A stretch of DNA of 13,853 nt from an uncultured Nitrospira sp. GTDB lineage: Bacteria > Nitrospirota > Nitrospiria > Nitrospirales > UBA8639. Of this stretch, positions 6,476 to 13,050 are shown one piece after another (within the stretch, counting starts at the first letter, position 1; each line of letters starts with the position of its first letter). The translations under genes were made by a program, and so were the position numbers. The stretch spans positions 1 through 13,853 of the forward strand of contig CABVRQ010000090.1 of assembly GCA_902500695.1 (NCBI GenBank), written 5' to 3'. Under the pieces are notes generated by a model. That model made no database searches. It was not told the origin of the DNA and saw nothing but the letters and a program-made list of their open reading frames with translations.

Positions 6476-7426
6476 TTAGGTGGTGGTCTTCTTCATCATT
6501 TGATCAACCTGTCCACACAATTCCCCAACGGCCTTGGCTGAGACCTCCAGAGCTGCCTGTTCCTGTGGCGTGAGCGCATATTCAATAATCTCTTCCGCCC
6601 CGCCTGCCCCTAATTTCACCGGCACACCCAGAAAGAGATCGTTAAAACCGTATTCCCCCGCGCACAAGGCCGCGCAGGGAAGGATTTTCTTTTGATCTTT
6701 AGAGATCGCCTCAACCATTTCCACGACCGAAGCAGCCGGGGCATAATAGGCACTCCCGGTCTTGAGCAGATTGACGATTTCGATTCCTCCCTCGCGAGTC
6801 CGCTTAATCAGTGCCTCTAAGGCCTCCGGCGACAACCATTCGGTCACCGGTCTTCCTGCCACCGTGGTATATCGATTCAAGGGCACCATTGAATCCCCAT
6901 GGCCTCCCAGGACCATCGCGTGAATATTTTCGACCGAGACCTGCAAGGCCTCCGCAATAAAGGCCCGGAATCGTGCCGAATCCAACACTCCCGCCATCCC
7001 AAGTACCCGGTTTCGAGGAAATCCACTCACCCGATGCGCAACGTGAGTCATCACATCAAGAGGATTGGAAACAATAATGAGAATGGCATCAGGGGAACGT
7101 TTGGCCGTCTCACGGACTACGGCTGACACGATTTTGGTATTGGTTTCCAATAATTCATCCCGGCTCATCCCCGGCCGGCGAGGCACGCCTGACGTGATCA
7201 CCACGACGTCAGAATCCTTGGTGGCCTCATAGTGATTCGTTCCAGTCACGGCGGAATCGTAGGCACAAACTGGGCCGGCTTCGACCAGGTCCAAGGCTTT
7301 CCCCTGCGGCAGACCTTCGACGATATCGACCAGCACAATGTCGTACCAATTTTTTTCTGCCAACCGTTGCGCGATGGACCCTCCAACATTTCCAGCCCCA
7401 ACCACAGTCACTTTGATACGGCTCAT
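6476..7426 (-). CDS. mdh: Malate dehydrogenase (LDH-like MDH family), NAD-dependent
   Basis: The enzyme interconverts malate and oxaloacetate with NAD in the citric acid cycle, which in autotrophs may run reductively. Numbered from the ATG at 7426 (316 residues), it has the dinucleotide-binding GAGNVGG (10-16), Asp34 in IVLVDIVEG favouring NAD over NADP, substrate arginines Arg83 and Arg89 in PRRPGMSR, Asp149 and Arg152 in GVLDSARFR, and catalytic His176 in GGHGDSMVP. PRRPGMSR is typical of malate rather than lactate dehydrogenase. An in-frame ATG at 7462 would add 12 residues (MAGNPFKGMGGF) not expected in the family and lacks a ribosome binding site. The chosen start has AAAGGA but 12 bases upstream, so the start is the least certain part. 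It is the last gene before a strong terminator. Confidence 0.95.
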   Translation of the reverse strand: MSRIKVTVVGAGNVGGSIAQRLAEKNWYDIVLVDIVEGLPQGKALDLVEAGPVCAYDSAVTGTNHYEATKDSDVVVITSGVPRRPGMSRDELLETNTKIVSAVVRETAKRSPDAILIIVSNPLDVMTHVAHRVSGFPRNRVLGMAGVLDSARFRAFIAEALQVSVENIHAMVLGGHGDSMVPLNRYTTVAGRPVTEWLSPEALEALIKRTREGGIEIVNLLKTGSAYYAPAASVVEMVEAISKDQKKILPCAALCAGEYGFNDLFLGVPVKLGAGGAEEIIEYALTPQEQAALEVSAKAVGELCGQVDQMMKKTTT

Positions 7427-7468
7427 GAAACCACCCATTCCTTTGAAGGGGTTGCCAGCCATGCGGGG

Positions 7469-7879
7469 TTAATCATCGTCATGGCTCGTCCACCCTGCGA
7501 CTTTAAAGTTGATCGTACACACAAAATTATCCCCATCATAAAAATTCACCTTGATTTTTTTCTTTCCGTATTCCCGACTCAGGAACTCTTCCGGATGGTC
7601 GATAAACTCCTGGTAGGCTCCCGCCTCATACCCTCCTAATTCTTTGAATGCGACAATCATACCGACCTTGACCTCTTGAAGCATTTTTGTCGTGCAGCGA
7701 GGAAAGATTTCCCAAAATTTTTCACAGATATCTTCCTTCGTTGGTTCGAACCGTTCTCCGTCCTCCTGCCGATCTTTCCGGTCAAACTTCGCCTGCCGTC
7801 GAACATAGGGATATTGATGCCCGGTAAACAACTTATACAGCCACGGTGGCACATCAGGGTGTGAAGGTAAACTGGTCAT
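7469..7879 (-). CDS. Conserved-looking hypothetical protein, 136 residues
   Basis: I do not recognise this protein. It is soluble, with no signal peptide or membrane segment. The N-terminal half is charged and aromatic, with PPWLYKLFTGHQYPYVRR (11-28) and a basic/acidic run RKDRQEDGERFEPTKED. A middle helix-rich part follows (ICEKFWEIFPRCTTKMLQEV, 51-70). The C-terminal part looks like beta strands (KKKIKVNFYDGDNFVCTINF, 106-125) and ends in an acidic HDDD. Cysteines at 52, 62 and 121 do not form a standard metal motif. The ATG has GGGAG four bases upstream. It lies 17 bases after the VWA gene and 42 bases before mdh on the same strand and shares their terminator, so it is almost certainly coexpressed with both. 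Coding is supported by this tight spacing and the lack of long competing frames. Confidence 0.8.
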   Translation of the reverse strand: MTSLPSHPDVPPWLYKLFTGHQYPYVRRQAKFDRKDRQEDGERFEPTKEDICEKFWEIFPRCTTKMLQEVKVGMIVAFKELGGYEAGAYQEFIDHPEEFLSREYGKKKIKVNFYDGDNFVCTINFKVAGWTSHDDD

Positions 7880-7896
7880 ATCTCTCCCATATCAGC

Positions 7897-10800
7897 TCAT
7901 CTGGCCGTAAGCCGTTGATAAATTTTCGGCAACTTCATTGGAAGTGATTCGACTTCATCGACGACCACATACCCAATTTCCCCATACATCCGTTTTACAT
8001 AATCGGTTGGAGCTTGATCAATGGTAATGCAGAAGGGATGGACGCCTTGAAGACGAGCTTCCCGAAGAGCCATTTTGGTGTCTTCCAACGAGTATTCATC
8101 CGCATAGTCATCATCTAACGGTTTCCCATCACTGATCAGGATGAGAAGCCGGACTTTCGCCGGTTGCTGCTTCAATCGGTGCGTCGCATGTCGTATCGCC
8201 GCGCCATCACGGTTTTGCTGTTTGGAAGTTACTCCGCTAATTTTCAAACCGACACGCCCCCCGGACCGGTGGTCAAAATCCTTCAAGACATGAATCTCCA
8301 CTGATTGCCGGGTTTGCCCGGAAAAGCCGTACATCGCATATTGGTCGCCAATCGCAGACAAGGCTTCCGAGAGCAGGAGCAAGCCTTCCTTTTCAATGTC
8401 GATAACGGGACGCGCTCGAGCGCCGATCTGGCGTCCGGTCGATCCGCTCATATCCACCAGAAACGCCACCGCAACCTGTCGATCACGCTTTTGTCTGGTG
8501 GCATACACCTGATCGGAAGAATCGTTTCCTTGCCGTCGATCAACCATCCAATTCACCAAGGCATCCAAATCAATGTCCTCCCCATGGGATTGGCGTCCCA
8601 TTCGACGAAAGGCTTCCGGACGAATGGCTTCAAAATAACGGCGAATGAGTCGCACAATCGGCCCATACGTTTGAAACGTTTCATCCACAAAGTCGGGTGA
8701 CCCTTCACGGCCAGCCTGTTCGATCACACGGCACCATTGGGGTCGATAGTCACGTACCGTCCCATCCCACTCCTCATAGAGATACTCTCCCTCACGCAGA
8801 CGAGCTCCCTGTTGCCCATCGCCCGAACGAAGCGTCGGTTGAAACCATTGCTGCATAGGCGACTCACCAAAATTTGGTTTCTTGGGATCTTGCGAAGGAT
8901 CGGGTTGGTGAGGAGATCGATGCTCTAATTGGCTGGGTGAATCTCCCCCAGCATTTCCCCCCATCTGAGCACCTTGATCCTGTTGCCCTCCTGTCTGCCC
9001 TTTCGACGCCTGTTCCTCCTCTTCCCCTCCTTTGACATGGTCTGGATTGAGAATGCCACGATACCCCCAGTTACTCAAAGGCTGATACGCCTCTTCTAAG
9101 TGTTCAGCCGCTTCAGGCTGTCCGCCTGAATCAGAAACCTCGGAAGTATTGGAAAAGGGTTCAAGTTCTTGATTGTCCTTCGCCAGAGTTCCAATTCGGC
9201 GTTCCAATTCCTGGTAGAGCCGGTCGGCCAGTTCCACTGATTCATCGACTGTCGCGGTGGGGTGTAAAATCGTTCGGGCAATCTGCCAGATATCATCAAT
9301 CACTTCTTGAAGTCCCGGACGAGTGAAGTCCTCCTTGGTAAACCCGGCATAGAGCAACAATAATGCGTCCAGCACAATCTCACGAGCCGTCATCCCATGG
9401 GAGAGCGTGCGAAGCTCCATCGCTTCCTTTGTCAATGACGTCAAATCCTCTTGTAATCCCGGGTATTCATGACGGAGCAAATAGTCAATTCGAGCATCTT
9501 CCACAATTTCCCACAAATCCCGGATAATCTCCGGTTGCGGGTAGAGTTGAAAGAGATTTCCCAATGTGTGAACGCCTCTCTTCTGGCTGAGAGCTTCTTT
9601 TTCGTACCGAATCTGCACCCCGGTAGCCACACGTTGCAACACTTGAGTCGAGAGCGCATAGGTTCCAAATTCCACATGCCCAACCTCATGAGCGACCATG
9701 ACCGTGTACCATCGTCGGTTTCCTTCCCTGGACTCCGATCGCCTCATGACCAGGGGAAGATATACCGTTTTTCCATCGGTGCTCACCCGAGCTTTTTCGG
9801 AGGCAGGACTCGCTGACATGTGACTGGCGCCGACCGAACCTCCTCCTCCCTCGGGGATTCCTTCTATGGCCACATCCTCTCCACACAACGCCCTTGCAAA
9901 CATTTTCAATGATCGGGCGACTTGACGAAGCGACACGCCGCTCATCGCCTGCTCTACTGCTGAACAGGCCTGTTGCGTTTCCAGACCAAAAAAGGCTCGT
10001 CCAGCCTCAACGCTATATTCCAAAGCTTCCATCCCCTGACCAAACCATGCGTCAAACACACCGGTATCGTCCTCTTTGCAGGCCAAGCCGACGACCTCGG
10101 AAACCCGGGCAAAATACGCGAGAGTCGCCTCGGGATCTCGATCCGCTACAAGAAGGCCGAATTGTAAGATTCGAATCTTCCACTCAACCGTCGAGACCCT
10201 AGCCAGGTCTTCTGTGGCCTTGGCCAAAAACACTATCGCCTGCTCAGGAGAATGATCCGCAAGCCTCGAACCTAGATCAATGACACGTTGTTTGACATTC
10301 GCGTCATTGAACTCAAGAAACAGACTTGGACTCGTTCGAAAAAACTCCAAGGTTCCAATGTAATCAGGCTTCCCAAAGCTGTTTTGAACCATGAGCTTCA
10401 TGCCAAACCCAATCCAGGACTTGGCCGATTCCAACGGAACAGCTCTAGCAATGGAGGGACACTCACGGAAAAACTCATTTCCTAACACATAATTCCATTC
10501 GGACAGGTCCATCCCTAGTCGGGCCCATTCCTGAAGCTCAGGAATAGCCATCTCCCCACATACCTGGGGAAGCACCTTGAACCATTCGTACGCACATTGT
10601 GGGGCGGCCTCATTTGACCCATCGGCTAGTTCCAGCACATGGGCCAACAATTCATCTCGATTCGACTCCCCTTCCAGAAATCCGAGAATCATGGGGCTTT
10701 CTTTGAAATAACGCAGACCGAGAGCGCCGGAAGCTTGGGCGAAGGTAATCCCTAAATCCAGCCATGGAATGACACTGGCTAAGCATCCTTTTCGATTCAA

Positions 10801-10989
10801 CTCTCCCAGGGACCATACGGCTTCACTCTGTATTTTGGACGAAATCTCTTGTAATTCAATGAGTAACTCCAGAACAGGCACCCGCAGACGAGGATCTCGC
10901 AGTTGTTCATCGAGGCTATGAGCCGTAGTCGCATCAAGGCGGTCGACTAATAGCTCATGAAATTCATCTTTTGGGGTAATGGAAGACAT
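7897..10989 (-). CDS. Large VWA-domain protein of NorD/CbbO type with helical repeats and HEVGH motif
   Basis: This cytoplasmic protein of 1030 residues has three parts. Residues 90-340 hold about seven helical repeats of 37-43 residues, each centred on an aromatic-Phe pair (F95, F137, F174, F217, F254, F293, F334), often followed by S/C-P as in YFKESP, FFRECP and FFRTSP. Residues 429-502 hold a metallopeptidase-like HEVGH (434-438), with a possible third ligand Glu497 in VEDARID. After a Gly/Gln/Glu-rich linker (about 605-710) comes a VWA domain with a complete MIDAS: DMSGS (846-850), Thr921, and SDGKP (953-957). The C-terminal part matches NorD/CbbO activators, which work with MoxR/CbbQ AAA+ ATPases to remodel metalloenzymes. 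No such ATPase, nitric oxide reductase or Rubisco gene is in the window, so the client is unknown. The ATG lacks an obvious ribosome binding site. Confidence 0.88.
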   Translation of the reverse strand: MSSITPKDEFHELLVDRLDATTAHSLDEQLRDPRLRVPVLELLIELQEISSKIQSEAVWSLGELNRKGCLASVIPWLDLGITFAQASGALGLRYFKESPMILGFLEGESNRDELLAHVLELADGSNEAAPQCAYEWFKVLPQVCGEMAIPELQEWARLGMDLSEWNYVLGNEFFRECPSIARAVPLESAKSWIGFGMKLMVQNSFGKPDYIGTLEFFRTSPSLFLEFNDANVKQRVIDLGSRLADHSPEQAIVFLAKATEDLARVSTVEWKIRILQFGLLVADRDPEATLAYFARVSEVVGLACKEDDTGVFDAWFGQGMEALEYSVEAGRAFFGLETQQACSAVEQAMSGVSLRQVARSLKMFARALCGEDVAIEGIPEGGGGSVGASHMSASPASEKARVSTDGKTVYLPLVMRRSESREGNRRWYTVMVAHEVGHVEFGTYALSTQVLQRVATGVQIRYEKEALSQKRGVHTLGNLFQLYPQPEIIRDLWEIVEDARIDYLLRHEYPGLQEDLTSLTKEAMELRTLSHGMTAREIVLDALLLLYAGFTKEDFTRPGLQEVIDDIWQIARTILHPTATVDESVELADRLYQELERRIGTLAKDNQELEPFSNTSEVSDSGGQPEAAEHLEEAYQPLSNWGYRGILNPDHVKGGEEEEQASKGQTGGQQDQGAQMGGNAGGDSPSQLEHRSPHQPDPSQDPKKPNFGESPMQQWFQPTLRSGDGQQGARLREGEYLYEEWDGTVRDYRPQWCRVIEQAGREGSPDFVDETFQTYGPIVRLIRRYFEAIRPEAFRRMGRQSHGEDIDLDALVNWMVDRRQGNDSSDQVYATRQKRDRQVAVAFLVDMSGSTGRQIGARARPVIDIEKEGLLLLSEALSAIGDQYAMYGFSGQTRQSVEIHVLKDFDHRSGGRVGLKISGVTSKQQNRDGAAIRHATHRLKQQPAKVRLLILISDGKPLDDDYADEYSLEDTKMALREARLQGVHPFCITIDQAPTDYVKRMYGEIGYVVVDEVESLPMKLPKIYQRLTAR

Positions 10990-11018
10990 GTAATTGATTA
11001 ATAACCGAGAGGTTTAAA

Positions 11019-11070
11019 TGGTTACAAAAAGGATTCTTACCCGGAACTTTTCATTTCAGTTTTGTAACCA
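11019..11070 (-). repeat. 11-bp perfect inverted repeat in the leader of the VWA operon
   Basis: TGGTTACAAAA (11019-11029) and TTTTGTAACCA (11060-11070) are exact reverse complements separated by 30 bases. The pair begins about nine bases after the predicted transcription start and ends about 30 bases before the VWA start codon. It can form an mRNA stem-loop, or it can be two half-sites for a DNA-binding protein. The TAACC of the 3' arm can alternatively pair with GGTTA further downstream (plus-strand TAACC at 11002-11006), close to the start codon. Confidence 0.6.
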
Positions 11071-11085
11071 GAGCTACGGATCGGC

Positions 11086-11114
11086 ATTATAAAAGTGACT
11101 TCAAGGGATGTAAA
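11086..11114 (-). promoter_or_regulatory. Strong sigma70-type promoter for the VWA-hypothetical-mdh operon
   Basis: On the minus strand TTTACA (11114-11109) and a perfect TATAAT (11091-11086) are spaced by 17 bases. This is the best housekeeping promoter match in the window together with the bfd promoter. Transcription would begin near 11079, leaving a leader of about 90 bases before the VWA start. Confidence 0.75.
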
Positions 11115-11195
11115 CTCACCCAACAATCTAACAGATTTTACACTTTATACTCCCAACACCCACTTCTATCTACCTCCCCTTGAAGGTTTCTGACC

Positions 11196-11522
11196 TCATG
11201 GATGTTCAGGATTTTTTGTGGAAGGGCTTTTCGTCAGAGCTGCTCTTATATCAGCCAGGGTCTTACCTGCAATAAAAACTCGCTTCTGCCTGGAACTAAC
11301 TCCCGATTTCATCTGCACATCTTTCTGGGGAACGCCAACATATCGTGCCAAATACCGGCATAATTCTGCATTGGCCTGACCATCCACCGGAGGAGCCGCA
11401 AGGCGAATCTTCAAGGCTTCCCCATGGAGCCCAATAATTTCTGTTTTTGACGCTCGCGGCTGAACATAGATACGAATTTCTATACCTTCTGATCGTTCTA
11501 CTACACAGCTGGCGAGTTCCAT
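11196..11522 (-). CDS. DUF167/YggU family protein
   Basis: This small soluble protein of 108 residues belongs to the YggU (DUF167/UPF0235) family, whose biochemical role is not established. The signature is visible in order: IYVQPRASKTEIIG, then LKIRLAAPPVDGQANAEL, then SGVSSRQKRVFIAG. I chose the ATG at 11522, which has AGGA eight bases upstream. An in-frame ATG at 11552 would add ten residues (MICIGYRKFY) and has AGGTG almost touching it. The C-terminal tail after KTLADIRAAL is short, polar and probably disordered. It lies 206 bases upstream of the VWA gene on the same strand, but that gene has its own promoter. It diverges from the bfd-like gene. In other bacteria the gene is often near proC or yggT; neither is seen here. 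Confidence 0.9.
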   Translation of the reverse strand: MELASCVVERSEGIEIRIYVQPRASKTEIIGLHGEALKIRLAAPPVDGQANAELCRYLARYVGVPQKDVQMKSGVSSRQKRVFIAGKTLADIRAALTKSPSTKNPEHP

Positions 11523-11665
11523 ATAAAATTTCCTATAGCCGATACAAATCATTCACCTTTTTTGTCAGAAAGAATAAAAGAACCGATAGATATTAACATC
11601 AAGCAATTTCGCATAACTAGAAATAACATATTAATTTTCAACAGTTTACATCCTGCATCCAGATC

Positions 11666-11694
11666 TTGACATGAACACAGATGGCGGGTAAAAT
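11666..11694 (+). promoter_or_regulatory. Sigma70-type promoter for the bfd-like gene
   Basis: TTGACA (11666-11671) matches consensus at all six positions and TAAAAT (11689-11694) at five, with a 17-base spacer. The start would be near 11701, just ahead of the Fur-type palindrome. Confidence 0.8.
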
Positions 11695-11704
11695 ATTTTT
11701 AGAT

Positions 11705-11719
11705 TGATAACAGTTATCA
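11705..11719 (+). promoter_or_regulatory. Fur-type operator, perfect 7-1-7 palindrome
   Basis: TGATAAC-A-GTTATCA is a perfect 7-1-7 inverted repeat that differs from the classical Fur box TGATAAT-N-ATTATCA at one position per arm. It lies at about +5 to +19 relative to the predicted start of the bfd transcript, where a bound repressor would block transcription. This indicates iron-dependent repression, as for bfd genes elsewhere. Confidence 0.75.
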
Positions 11720-11755
11720 TTTTCGAAAGGGCCACCATCCAGTAACGGTTTTATT

Positions 11756-11962
11756 ATGTTCATCTGCATCTGCAAAGGTATCAGAGAATCCGATGTTCGT
11801 GAACTTGGACAAGCGGGTGTCACTTGTCCCTTAAAGCTTGCGGACGCCCTCGAACTCAATGACAAACGGCAGTGCTGTGGCCGTTGCATCAAAAAGATTT
11901 CAAAATTTGTCGCACTCGCTACAGAAGAAACCTCCTGCCGACAGACCCCAATGATAAGTTAG
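11756..11962 (+). CDS. bfd: Bacterioferritin-associated ferredoxin-like [2Fe-2S] protein (Bfd/BFD domain)
   Basis: This 68-residue protein carries a BFD-type [2Fe-2S] domain. The cluster ligands are Cys4 and Cys6 in MFICICKGI and Cys41 and Cys44 in QCCGRCIKK; Cys40 is an extra neighbour, and Cys24 and Cys61 are outside the motif. The layout matches E. coli Bfd (VCLCNGI and NQCGKC). Bfd feeds electrons to bacterioferritin to release stored iron when iron is scarce. The Fur-type operator and strong promoter upstream fit that role. No bfr gene is in the window. BFD domains also occur alone or in NirB and NifU-like proteins, so the bacterioferritin link is inferred. The ATG is not preceded by a clear ribosome binding site (only AACGG about ten bases away). 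It appears monocistronic. Confidence 0.9.
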   Translation: MFICICKGIRESDVRELGQAGVTCPLKLADALELNDKRQCCGRCIKKISKFVALATEETSCRQTPMIS

Positions 11963-12180
11963 GGATTTCGTACCTACCACCTCACACCAGCTTCACAGTC
12001 TCTCCTGCTCAGGATCTGACCCTGCTCTCTCAACCCCAAACCATTGACCTTAAGCTTCCAGGCGAGCCAATCCTTCCATTATGAAAGTAACCCAGCCACC
12101 GCTTTCCGCATCCCACAATAGAGGAGAGGATTTTTAGGCTTGTCATTAGATTTGAGCGAAACCATACAGGCATTAAATTC

Positions 12181-12969
12181 TCAAAATCGCATATCGAGAG
12201 TACCAACGCCCTGCCATCGCAACCAGAGGCTTACCCCGACAAAAATCAGCATCACACTCATGACCGCATAATCCCTGGGCCTCAATTTCCCGGAAGAATA
12301 AAAATGCCGTGTCGCTGTGGGGTGAAACCCTTTGGACTCCAGCGACATCGCCAGAAGATTCGTTTGACGAAGGGCATGCCCAATCAAGGGGATCACCAGG
12401 GGAACATATTTACGAATGCGTTGTAGAATTCCGCCGGTCGATACATCTAATCCGCGTGAGCGCTGCGCTTGAACCACGCCCACGCCTGCTCCTAGGAACA
12501 TTCCCACCCACCGGAACGCGAGTGAGAAGACAAACCCTGCCCGTGAAGGAAGTCCTAATTGCTGAGAGGCCTGCGCAAGCTCTTCCACCGTCGTTGTCGA
12601 GAGTAACCAAATACCACCCCAGAGCATAATCAACAATCGCAGGCCCATTCCTAAACCAACGATGACACCTTCCCAGGTCACTCCAAGCCCATGCAAGAGG
12701 GGAACAGGTGTCACACCTTCCACAAAGAAAGGCCAGAGAGCCACGCTATAGACAAACAGGAGAACCGTCAGCATCCACATTTTCCTGACATTGGCCCCGG
12801 CCTGAGACAGGATTAACCCACCCATCACGCATCCAAATACTCCAAGCAAGTAAACCGGATCCGAAAAACACAGGGCTAATCCAAACACCCCAAGCACCGT
12901 CAGAACTTTTGTGCGTCCATCTAACCCATGCATCCACGACTTCCTGGATAGATACAAGGAAACATTCAT
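12181..12969 (-). CDS. ecfT: ECF transporter transmembrane (T) component, EcfT/CbiQ family
   Basis: This 262-residue integral membrane protein couples ATP hydrolysis by the A component to the substrate-binding S component of an energy-coupling-factor vitamin or metal importer. It opens with the family's HGLDGRTKV (DPRTK-like, 14-22), has about five hydrophobic membrane segments (around 24-55, 64-82, 100-123, 146-165 and 235-250), and carries the two coupling-helix motifs SRGLD (171-175) and ESKGF (211-215). In most relatives these read Ala-Arg-Gly; here they are Ser-Arg-Gly and Ser-Lys-Gly. LLSTTTVEELAQ and GFVFSLAFRWVG are further family segments. The gene follows the ATPase gene with the 24-codon ORF between them. 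Its ATG has no good ribosome binding site of its own, suggesting coupling to that ORF, whose stop lies six bases upstream. The substrate is undetermined. Confidence 0.92.
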   Translation of the reverse strand: MNVSLYLSRKSWMHGLDGRTKVLTVLGVFGLALCFSDPVYLLGVFGCVMGGLILSQAGANVRKMWMLTVLLFVYSVALWPFFVEGVTPVPLLHGLGVTWEGVIVGLGMGLRLLIMLWGGIWLLSTTTVEELAQASQQLGLPSRAGFVFSLAFRWVGMFLGAGVGVVQAQRSRGLDVSTGGILQRIRKYVPLVIPLIGHALRQTNLLAMSLESKGFHPTATRHFYSSGKLRPRDYAVMSVMLIFVGVSLWLRWQGVGTLDMRF

Positions 12970-12975
12970 CGGTAT

Positions 12976-13050
12976 TTACCAGACCCCACGAATCTTACGC
13001 ACGCCAACCACGTTCTCCATTACCGGGTAAATAGCGGCAACAATTCTCAT
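12976..13050 (-). CDS. Candidate 24-residue small protein between ecfA and ecfT
   Basis: An ATG at 13050 overlaps the ecfA stop as ATGA, has GAGGA five bases upstream, and opens 24 codons ending in TAA at 12976. The next gene, ecfT, starts six bases later. The peptide begins MRIVAAIYPVMENVV and ends VRKIRGVW: a mildly hydrophobic N-terminal half and a basic C-terminal end. I know of no matching family. The overlap, strong ribosome binding site and tight spacing on both sides are what a real gene in an operon looks like. It may be a small subunit, or a coupling cistron that carries ribosomes to ecfT, which lacks a good ribosome binding site. Chance cannot be excluded at this length. Confidence 0.4.
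   Translation of the reverse strand: MRIVAAIYPVMENVVGVRKIRGVW

Noticed and set aside
7232..7639. 135-codon plus-strand ORF across the 5' end of mdh and the 3' end of the 136-residue gene
   Set aside because: It overlaps conserved MDH motifs on the other strand and has no ribosome binding site or family resemblance.
7897..10989. Naming the VWA gene norD or cbbO
   Set aside because: Only the C-terminal VWA part and general layout match; no nitric oxide reductase, Rubisco or norQ/cbbQ gene is present to justify a specific name.
11963..12180. Terminators or small genes in the bfd-ecfT convergent gap
   Set aside because: I found no stem with a T-tract and no ORF with a credible start in these 218 bases.
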